From Tritrichomonas musculus (Eukaryota; Parabasalia; Tritrichomonadida; Tritrichomonadidae), in contig JAPFFF010000140.1 in NCBI GenBank assembly GCA_039105265.1, positions 1-39,604 on the forward strand: a stretch of 39,604 bases of DNA, in the 5' to 3' direction. A program made the position numbers and the translations under genes. How positions within the stretch are numbered: position 1 is the first letter of the stretch; each line of letters begins with the position of its first letter. Shown in pieces: positions 27,501 through 38,573 of the stretch. The notes under the pieces were generated by a model. That model did not search any database and had not been told where the DNA came from. It saw nothing but the letters and a program-made list of their open reading frames with translations.

Positions 27501-29733
27501 CACTCGCAGTTTAGCATCATTCGCAGTTTAACATCATTCGCAGTTTCACATCATTCACAGTTTAGCATCATTCGCAGTTTAACATCATTCGCAGTTTCAC
27601 ATCATTCGCAGTTTCACATCATTCACAGTTTAGCATCATTCGCAGTTTCACATCATTCACAGTTTAACATCATTCGCAGTTTCACATCATTCACAGTTTA
27701 GCATCATTCGCAGTTTAGCATCATTCACAGTTTAACATCATTCACAGTTTAACATCATTCGCAGTTTCACATCATTCACAGTTTAGCATCATTCGCAGTT
27801 TCACATCATTCACAGTTTAGCATCATTCGCAGTTTCACATCATTCACAGTTTCACATCATTCGCAGTTTCACATCATTCACAGTTTCACATCATTCACAG
27901 TTTAACATCACTCGCAGTTTAACATCACTCGCAGTTTAACATCACTCGCAGTTTCACATCATTCGCAGTTTCACATCATTCACAGTTTCACATCATTCGC
28001 AGTTTAGCATCATTCGCAGTTTCACATCATTCACAGTTTAGCATCATTCGCAGTTTCACATCATTCACAGTTTAGCATCATTCGCAGTTTCACATCATTC
28101 ACAGTTTAGCATCATTCGCAGTTTCACATCATTCACAGTTTAGCATCATTCACAGTTTCACATCATTCACAGTTTCACATCATTCGCAGTTTAACATCAT
28201 TCACAGTTTCACATCATTCGCAGTTTCACATCATTCACAGTTTCACATCATTCACAGTTTAGCATCATTCGCAGTTTCACATCATTCACAGTTTAGCATC
28301 ATTCGCAGTTTCACATCATTCACAGTTTAACATCATTCACAGTTTAACATCATTCGCAGTTTCACATCATTCACAGTTTAGCATCATTCGCAGTTTCACA
28401 TCATTCACAGTTTAGCATCATTCGCAGTTTAGCATCATTCACAGTTTAACATCATTCACAGTTTAACATCATTCGCAGTTTCACATCATTCACAGTTTAG
28501 CATCATTCGCAGTTTCACATCATTCACAGTTTAGCATCATTCGCAGTTTCACATCATTCACAGTTTCACATCATTCGCAGTTTCACATCATTCACAGTTT
28601 CACATCATTCGCAGTTTCACATCATTCACAGTTTAGCATCATTCGCAGTTTCACATCATTCACAGTTTAGCATCATTCGCAGTTTCACATCATTCACAGT
28701 TTAGCATCATTCGCAGTTTCACATCATTCACAGTTTCACATCATTCGCAGTTTCACATCATTCACAGTTTAGCATCATTCGCAGTTTCACATCATTCACA
28801 GTTTAGCATCATTCGCAGTTTCACATCATTCACAGTTTAGCATCATTCGCAGTTTCACATCATTCACAGTTTAGCATCATTCGCAGTTTCACATCATTCA
28901 CAGTTTAGCATCATTCGCAGTTTCACATCATTCACAGTTTAGCATCATTCGCAGTTTCACATCATTCACAGTTTAGCATCATTCGCAGTTTCACATCATT
29001 CACAGTTTAGCATCATTCGCAGTTTAGCATCATTCACAGTTTAGCATCATTCGCAGTTTCACATCATTCACAGTTTAGCATCATTCGCAGTTTCACATCA
29101 TTCACAGTTTAACATCATTCGCAGTTTCACATCATTCACAGTTTAGCATCATTCGCAGTTTCACATCATTCACAGTTTAGCATCATTCGCAGTTTCACAT
29201 CATTCACAGTTTAGCATCATTCGCAGTTTCACATCATTCGCAGTTTCACATCATTCACAGTTTAGCATCATTCGCAGTTTAACATCACTCGCAGTTTAGC
29301 ATCATTCGCAGTTTCACATCATTCACAGTTTAGCATCATTCGCAGTTTAACATCACTCGCAGTTTAGCATCATTCGCAGTTTAACATCATTCGCAGTTTC
29401 ACATCATTCACAGTTTAGCATCATTCGCAGTTTCACATCATTCACAGTTTAACATCATTCGCAGTTTCACATCATTCACAGTTTAGCATCATTCGCAGTT
29501 TAGCATCATTCACAGTTTAACATCATTCACAGTTTAACATCATTCGCAGTTTCACATCATTCACAGTTTAGCATCATTCGCAGTTTCACATCATTCACAG
29601 TTTAGCATCATTCGCAGTTTCACATCATTCACAGTTTCACATCATTCGCAGTTTCACATCATTCACAGTTTCACATCATTCGCAGTTTCACATCATTCAC
29701 AGTTTAGCATCATTCGCAGTTTCACATCATTCA
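24566..29733. repeat. 5,168-bp segmental block, copy 2
   Basis: Partner of 15386-20553, with 297 of 304 units identical. At 26368-26401 the pair of units is D then A where copy 1 has A then D. The other changes are D for B at 25416, F for D at 25484, G for A at 25756, H for A at 28187 and F for B at 29105. The 4.0 kb between the two copies is of the same satellite. Confidence 0.95.
27456..28662. repeat. recurrent core block (copies at 18276, 30839, 33236, 36245)
   Basis: The order begins A-D-C-D-F-A-D-F-B-A-D-A-F-A-D-G-H-F and runs on to a C triplet. Starts at 18276, 27456, 30839, 33236 and 36245 share at least the first 29 units (493 bp). Spacings are 540, 199, 141 and 177 units. This copy matches 33236-34459 throughout, except for a single A-to-H unit at 28187 and one additional A unit in the 33-kb copy near 34,041, which moves the offset from 5,780 to 5,797 bp. 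Confidence 0.88.
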
Positions 29734-30158
29734 CAGTTTCACATCATTCGCAGTTTCACATCATTCACAGTTTAGCATCATTCGCAGTTTCACATCATTC
29801 ACAGTTTAGCATCATTCGCAGTTTCACATCATTCACAGTTTAACATCATTCGCAGTTTCACATCATTCACAGTTTCACATCATTCGCAGTTTCACATCAT
29901 TCACAGTTTAGCATCATTCGCAGTTTCACATCATTCACAGTTTCACATCATTCGCAGTTTCACATCATTCACAGTTTAGCATCATTCGCAGTTTCACATC
30001 ATTCACAGTTTAACATCATTCGCAGTTTCACATCATTCACAGTTTAGCATCATTCGCAGTTTCACATCATTCACAGTTTAGCATCATTCGCAGTTTCACA
30101 TCATTCACAGTTTAGCATCATTCGCAGTTTCACATCATTCACAGTTTAACATCATTCG

Positions 30159-31960
30159 CAGTTTCACATCATTCACAGTTTAGCATCATTCGCAGTTTCA
30201 CATCATTCACAGTTTAGCATCATTCGCAGTTTCACATCATTCACAGTTTAGCATCATTCGCAGTTTCACATCATTCACAGTTTAGCATCATTCGCAGTTT
30301 AGCATCATTCACAGTTTAGCATCATTCGCAGTTTCACATCATTCACAGTTTAGCATCATTCGCAGTTTCACATCATTCACAGTTTAACATCATTCGCAGT
30401 TTCACATCATTCACAGTTTAGCATCATTCGCAGTTTCACATCATTCACAGTTTAGCATCATTCGCAGTTTCACATCATTCACAGTTTAGCATCATTCGCA
30501 GTTTCACATCATTCGCAGTTTCACATCATTCACAGTTTAGCATCATTCGCAGTTTAACATCACTCGCAGTTTAGCATCATTCGCAGTTTCACATCATTCA
30601 CAGTTTAGCATCATTCGCAGTTTAACATCACTCGCAGTTTAGCATCATTCGCAGTTTAACATCATTCACAGTTTAACATCATTCGCAGTTTAACATCACT
30701 CGCAGTTTAGCATCATTCGCAGTTTCACATCATTCACAGTTTAGCATCATTCGCAGTTTCACATCATTCACAGTTTCACATCATTCGCAGTTTCACATCA
30801 TTCACAGTTTCACATCATTCACAGTTTAGCATCATTCGCAGTTTCACATCATTCACAGTTTAGCATCATTCGCAGTTTAACATCACTCGCAGTTTAGCAT
30901 CATTCGCAGTTTAACATCATTCGCAGTTTCACATCATTCACAGTTTAGCATCATTCGCAGTTTAACATCATTCGCAGTTTCACATCATTCGCAGTTTCAC
31001 ATCATTCACAGTTTAGCATCATTCGCAGTTTCACATCATTCACAGTTTAACATCATTCGCAGTTTCACATCATTCACAGTTTAGCATCATTCGCAGTTTA
31101 GCATCATTCACAGTTTAACATCATTCACAGTTTAACATCATTCGCAGTTTCACATCATTCACAGTTTAGCATCATTCGCAGTTTCACATCATTCACAGTT
31201 TAGCATCATTCGCAGTTTCACATCATTCACAGTTTCACATCATTCGCAGTTTCACATCATTCACAGTTTCACATCATTCACAGTTTAACATCACTCGCAG
31301 TTTAACATCACTCGCAGTTTAACATCACTCGCAGTTTCACATCATTCGCAGTTTCACATCATTCACAGTTTCACATCATTCGCAGTTTAGCATCATTCGC
31401 AGTTTCACATCATTCACAGTTTAGCATCATTCGCAGTTTCACATCATTCACAGTTTAGCATCATTCGCAGTTTCACATCATTCACAGTTTAGCATCATTC
31501 GCAGTTTCACATCATTCACAGTTTAGCATCATTCACAGTTTCACATCATTCACAGTTTCACATCATTCGCAGTTTCACATCATTCACAGTTTCACATCAT
31601 TCGCAGTTTCACATCATTCACAGTTTCACATCATTCACAGTTTCACATCATTCACAGTTTAGCATCATTCGCAGTTTCACATCATTCACAGTTTAGCATC
31701 ATTCGCAGTTTCACATCATTCACAGTTTAACATCATTCACAGTTTAACATCATTCGCAGTTTCACATCATTCACAGTTTAGCATCATTCGCAGTTTCACA
31801 TCATTCACAGTTTAGCATCATTCGCAGTTTAGCATCATTCACAGTTTAACATCATTCACAGTTTAACATCATTCGCAGTTTCACATCATTCACAGTTTAG
31901 CATCATTCGCAGTTTCACATCATTCACAGTTTAGCATCATTCGCAGTTTCACATCATTCA
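30159..31960. repeat. 1,802-bp block, copy 1 (partner 32556-34357)
   Basis: These 106 units match 32556-34357 at an offset of 2,397 bp (141 units); I found no difference. The block includes the D-G-D landmark at 30278, an H-F-C-D motif at 30652 that is rare elsewhere, and the recurrent core at 30839. It begins after F (D in the partner) and ends before D (B in the partner). Confidence 0.92.
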
Positions 31961-32215
31961 CAGTTTAGCATCATTCGCAGTTTCACATCATTCACAGTTT
32001 AACATCATTCGCAGTTTCACATCATTCACAGTTTAGCATCATTCGCAGTTTCACATCATTCACAGTTTAGCATCATTCGCAGTTTCACATCATTCACAGT
32101 TTAGCATCATTCGCAGTTTCACATCATTCACAGTTTAGCATCATTCGCAGTTTCACATCATTCACAGTTTAGCATCATTCGCAGTTTCACATCATTCACA
32201 GTTTCACATCATTCG

Positions 32216-32691
32216 CAGTTTCACATCATTCACAGTTTAGCATCATTCGCAGTTTCACATCATTCACAGTTTAGCATCATTCGCAGTTTCACATCATTCA
32301 CAGTTTAGCATCATTCGCAGTTTCACATCATTCACAGTTTAGCATCATTCGCAGTTTCACATCATTCACAGTTTAGCATCATTCGCAGTTTCACATCATT
32401 CACAGTTTAGCATCATTCGCAGTTTCACATCATTCACAGTTTAGCATCATTCGCAGTTTCACATCATTCACAGTTTAGCATCATTCGCAGTTTCACATCA
32501 TTCACAGTTTAGCATCATTCGCAGTTTCACATCATTCACAGTTTAGCATCATTCGCAGTTTCACATCATTCACAGTTTAGCATCATTCGCAGTTTCACAT
32601 CATTCACAGTTTAGCATCATTCGCAGTTTCACATCATTCACAGTTTAGCATCATTCGCAGTTTCACATCATTCACAGTTTAGCATCATTCG
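32216..32691. repeat. pure A-D dimer run, 14 dimers
   Basis: Twenty-eight units alternate A and D without interruption (476 bp, 34-bp period), between a B unit at 32199 and the G unit at 32692. A similar run of 12 dimers spans 34613-35020. In these runs the CpG at the end of D recurs every 34 bp and A supplies none. Confidence 0.93.
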
Positions 32692-34357
32692 CAGTTTAGC
32701 ATCATTCACAGTTTAGCATCATTCGCAGTTTCACATCATTCACAGTTTAGCATCATTCGCAGTTTCACATCATTCACAGTTTAACATCATTCGCAGTTTC
32801 ACATCATTCACAGTTTAGCATCATTCGCAGTTTCACATCATTCACAGTTTAGCATCATTCGCAGTTTCACATCATTCACAGTTTAGCATCATTCGCAGTT
32901 TCACATCATTCGCAGTTTCACATCATTCACAGTTTAGCATCATTCGCAGTTTAACATCACTCGCAGTTTAGCATCATTCGCAGTTTCACATCATTCACAG
33001 TTTAGCATCATTCGCAGTTTAACATCACTCGCAGTTTAGCATCATTCGCAGTTTAACATCATTCACAGTTTAACATCATTCGCAGTTTAACATCACTCGC
33101 AGTTTAGCATCATTCGCAGTTTCACATCATTCACAGTTTAGCATCATTCGCAGTTTCACATCATTCACAGTTTCACATCATTCGCAGTTTCACATCATTC
33201 ACAGTTTCACATCATTCACAGTTTAGCATCATTCGCAGTTTCACATCATTCACAGTTTAGCATCATTCGCAGTTTAACATCACTCGCAGTTTAGCATCAT
33301 TCGCAGTTTAACATCATTCGCAGTTTCACATCATTCACAGTTTAGCATCATTCGCAGTTTAACATCATTCGCAGTTTCACATCATTCGCAGTTTCACATC
33401 ATTCACAGTTTAGCATCATTCGCAGTTTCACATCATTCACAGTTTAACATCATTCGCAGTTTCACATCATTCACAGTTTAGCATCATTCGCAGTTTAGCA
33501 TCATTCACAGTTTAACATCATTCACAGTTTAACATCATTCGCAGTTTCACATCATTCACAGTTTAGCATCATTCGCAGTTTCACATCATTCACAGTTTAG
33601 CATCATTCGCAGTTTCACATCATTCACAGTTTCACATCATTCGCAGTTTCACATCATTCACAGTTTCACATCATTCACAGTTTAACATCACTCGCAGTTT
33701 AACATCACTCGCAGTTTAACATCACTCGCAGTTTCACATCATTCGCAGTTTCACATCATTCACAGTTTCACATCATTCGCAGTTTAGCATCATTCGCAGT
33801 TTCACATCATTCACAGTTTAGCATCATTCGCAGTTTCACATCATTCACAGTTTAGCATCATTCGCAGTTTCACATCATTCACAGTTTAGCATCATTCGCA
33901 GTTTCACATCATTCACAGTTTAGCATCATTCACAGTTTCACATCATTCACAGTTTCACATCATTCGCAGTTTCACATCATTCACAGTTTCACATCATTCG
34001 CAGTTTCACATCATTCACAGTTTCACATCATTCACAGTTTCACATCATTCACAGTTTAGCATCATTCGCAGTTTCACATCATTCACAGTTTAGCATCATT
34101 CGCAGTTTCACATCATTCACAGTTTAACATCATTCACAGTTTAACATCATTCGCAGTTTCACATCATTCACAGTTTAGCATCATTCGCAGTTTCACATCA
34201 TTCACAGTTTAGCATCATTCGCAGTTTAGCATCATTCACAGTTTAACATCATTCACAGTTTAACATCATTCGCAGTTTCACATCATTCACAGTTTAGCAT
34301 CATTCGCAGTTTCACATCATTCACAGTTTAGCATCATTCGCAGTTTCACATCATTCA
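32556..34357. repeat. 1,802-bp block, copy 2 of 30159-31960
   Basis: Identical partner of 30159-31960 as far as I could read. The H-F-C-D motif lies at 33049 here and again at 36058 (offset 3,009 bp), so part of this block was copied once more to the right. The lack of any difference over 1.8 kb makes it one of the most recent exchanges in the window. Confidence 0.92.
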
Positions 34358-35751
34358 CAGTTTCACATCATTCGCAGTTTCACATCATTCACAGTTTCAC
34401 ATCATTCGCAGTTTCACATCATTCACAGTTTAGCATCATTCGCAGTTTCACATCATTCACAGTTTCACATCATTCGCAGTTTCACATCATTCACAGTTTA
34501 GCATCATTCGCAGTTTCACATCATTCACAGTTTAGCATCATTCGCAGTTTCACATCATTCACAGTTTCACATCATTCGCAGTTTCACATCATTCACAGTT
34601 TCACATCATTCGCAGTTTCACATCATTCACAGTTTAGCATCATTCGCAGTTTCACATCATTCACAGTTTAGCATCATTCGCAGTTTCACATCATTCACAG
34701 TTTAGCATCATTCGCAGTTTCACATCATTCACAGTTTAGCATCATTCGCAGTTTCACATCATTCACAGTTTAGCATCATTCGCAGTTTCACATCATTCAC
34801 AGTTTAGCATCATTCGCAGTTTCACATCATTCACAGTTTAGCATCATTCGCAGTTTCACATCATTCACAGTTTAGCATCATTCGCAGTTTCACATCATTC
34901 ACAGTTTAGCATCATTCGCAGTTTCACATCATTCACAGTTTAGCATCATTCGCAGTTTCACATCATTCACAGTTTAGCATCATTCGCAGTTTCACATCAT
35001 TCACAGTTTAGCATCATTCGCAGTTTAGCATCATTCACAGTTTAGCATCATTCGCAGTTTCACATCATTCACAGTTTAGCATCATTCGCAGTTTCACATC
35101 ATTCACAGTTTAACATCATTCGCAGTTTCACATCATTCACAGTTTAGCATCATTCGCAGTTTCACATCATTCACAGTTTAGCATCATTCGCAGTTTCACA
35201 TCATTCACAGTTTAGCATCATTCGCAGTTTCACATCATTCGCAGTTTCACATCATTCACAGTTTAGCATCATTCGCAGTTTAACATCACTCGCAGTTTAG
35301 CATCATTCGCAGTTTCACATCATTCACAGTTTAGCATCATTCGCAGTTTAACATCACTCGCAGTTTAGCATCATTCGCAGTTTAACATCATTCGCAGTTT
35401 CACATCATTCACAGTTTAGCATCATTCGCAGTTTCACATCATTCACAGTTTAACATCATTCGCAGTTTCACATCATTCACAGTTTAGCATCATTCGCAGT
35501 TTCACATCATTCACAGTTTAGCATCATTCGCAGTTTCACATCATTCACAGTTTAGCATCATTCGCAGTTTCACATCATTCACAGTTTAACATCATTCGCA
35601 GTTTCACATCATTCACAGTTTAGCATCATTCGCAGTTTCACATCATTCACAGTTTAGCATCATTCGCAGTTTCACATCATTCACAGTTTAGCATCATTCG
35701 CAGTTTCACATCATTCACAGTTTAGCATCATTCGCAGTTTCACATCATTCA
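34188..35751. repeat. 1,564-bp block, copy 1 (partner 37010-38573)
   Basis: These 92 units match 37010-38573 at an offset of 2,822 bp (166 units). The one differing unit is D at 34732 against F at 37554. The block carries the D-G-D landmark at 35004 and the long A/D/F/B/C order after it. The left edge is D against A, and the right edge is D against F. Confidence 0.9.
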
Positions 35752-37009
35752 CAGTTTAGCATCATTCGCAGTTTCACATCATTCACAGTTTAACATCATT
35801 CGCAGTTTCACATCATTCACAGTTTAGCATCATTCGCAGTTTCACATCATTCACAGTTTAGCATCATTCGCAGTTTCACATCATTCACAGTTTAGCATCA
35901 TTCGCAGTTTCACATCATTCGCAGTTTCACATCATTCACAGTTTAGCATCATTCGCAGTTTAACATCACTCGCAGTTTAGCATCATTCGCAGTTTCACAT
36001 CATTCACAGTTTAGCATCATTCGCAGTTTAACATCACTCGCAGTTTAGCATCATTCGCAGTTTAACATCATTCACAGTTTAACATCATTCGCAGTTTAAC
36101 ATCACTCGCAGTTTAGCATCATTCGCAGTTTCACATCATTCACAGTTTAGCATCATTCGCAGTTTCACATCATTCACAGTTTCACATCATTCGCAGTTTC
36201 ACATCATTCACAGTTTCACATCATTCACAGTTTAGCATCATTCGCAGTTTCACATCATTCACAGTTTAGCATCATTCGCAGTTTAACATCACTCGCAGTT
36301 TAGCATCATTCGCAGTTTAACATCATTCGCAGTTTCACATCATTCACAGTTTAGCATCATTCGCAGTTTAACATCATTCGCAGTTTCACATCATTCGCAG
36401 TTTCACATCATTCACAGTTTAGCATCATTCGCAGTTTCACATCATTCACAGTTTAACATCATTCGCAGTTTCACATCATTCACAGTTTAGCATCATTCGC
36501 AGTTTAGCATCATTCACAGTTTAACATCATTCACAGTTTAACATCATTCGCAGTTTCACATCATTCACAGTTTAGCATCATTCGCAGTTTCACATCATTC
36601 ACAGTTTAGCATCATTCGCAGTTTCACATCATTCACAGTTTCACATCATTCGCAGTTTCACATCATTCACAGTTTCACATCATTCACAGTTTAACATCAC
36701 TCGCAGTTTAACATCACTCGCAGTTTAACATCACTCGCAGTTTCACATCATTCGCAGTTTCACATCATTCACAGTTTCACATCATTCGCAGTTTAGCATC
36801 ATTCGCAGTTTCACATCATTCACAGTTTAGCATCATTCGCAGTTTCACATCATTCACAGTTTAGCATCATTCGCAGTTTCACATCATTCACAGTTTAGCA
36901 TCATTCGCAGTTTCACATCATTCACAGTTTAGCATCATTCGCAGTTTCACATCATTCACAGTTTAGCATCATTCGCAGTTTCACATCATTCACAGTTTCA
37001 CATCATTCA

Positions 37010-38573
37010 CAGTTTCACATCATTCACAGTTTAGCATCATTCGCAGTTTAGCATCATTCACAGTTTAACATCATTCACAGTTTAACATCATTCGCAGTTT
37101 CACATCATTCACAGTTTAGCATCATTCGCAGTTTCACATCATTCACAGTTTAGCATCATTCGCAGTTTCACATCATTCACAGTTTCACATCATTCGCAGT
37201 TTCACATCATTCACAGTTTCACATCATTCGCAGTTTCACATCATTCACAGTTTAGCATCATTCGCAGTTTCACATCATTCACAGTTTCACATCATTCGCA
37301 GTTTCACATCATTCACAGTTTAGCATCATTCGCAGTTTCACATCATTCACAGTTTAGCATCATTCGCAGTTTCACATCATTCACAGTTTCACATCATTCG
37401 CAGTTTCACATCATTCACAGTTTCACATCATTCGCAGTTTCACATCATTCACAGTTTAGCATCATTCGCAGTTTCACATCATTCACAGTTTAGCATCATT
37501 CGCAGTTTCACATCATTCACAGTTTAGCATCATTCGCAGTTTCACATCATTCACAGTTTAACATCATTCGCAGTTTCACATCATTCACAGTTTAGCATCA
37601 TTCGCAGTTTCACATCATTCACAGTTTAGCATCATTCGCAGTTTCACATCATTCACAGTTTAGCATCATTCGCAGTTTCACATCATTCACAGTTTAGCAT
37701 CATTCGCAGTTTCACATCATTCACAGTTTAGCATCATTCGCAGTTTCACATCATTCACAGTTTAGCATCATTCGCAGTTTCACATCATTCACAGTTTAGC
37801 ATCATTCGCAGTTTCACATCATTCACAGTTTAGCATCATTCGCAGTTTAGCATCATTCACAGTTTAGCATCATTCGCAGTTTCACATCATTCACAGTTTA
37901 GCATCATTCGCAGTTTCACATCATTCACAGTTTAACATCATTCGCAGTTTCACATCATTCACAGTTTAGCATCATTCGCAGTTTCACATCATTCACAGTT
38001 TAGCATCATTCGCAGTTTCACATCATTCACAGTTTAGCATCATTCGCAGTTTCACATCATTCGCAGTTTCACATCATTCACAGTTTAGCATCATTCGCAG
38101 TTTAACATCACTCGCAGTTTAGCATCATTCGCAGTTTCACATCATTCACAGTTTAGCATCATTCGCAGTTTAACATCACTCGCAGTTTAGCATCATTCGC
38201 AGTTTAACATCATTCGCAGTTTCACATCATTCACAGTTTAGCATCATTCGCAGTTTCACATCATTCACAGTTTAACATCATTCGCAGTTTCACATCATTC
38301 ACAGTTTAGCATCATTCGCAGTTTCACATCATTCACAGTTTAGCATCATTCGCAGTTTCACATCATTCACAGTTTAGCATCATTCGCAGTTTCACATCAT
38401 TCACAGTTTAACATCATTCGCAGTTTCACATCATTCACAGTTTAGCATCATTCGCAGTTTCACATCATTCACAGTTTAGCATCATTCGCAGTTTCACATC
38501 ATTCACAGTTTAGCATCATTCGCAGTTTCACATCATTCACAGTTTAGCATCATTCGCAGTTTCACATCATTCA
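37010..38573. repeat. 1,564-bp block, copy 2 of 34188-35751
   Basis: Partner of 34188-35751, with 91 of 92 units identical. To its right, 38,574-39,604 continues the same satellite with more C, D and F units and G runs near 39,293-39,343. The array leaves the window in the middle of a unit. Confidence 0.9.
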
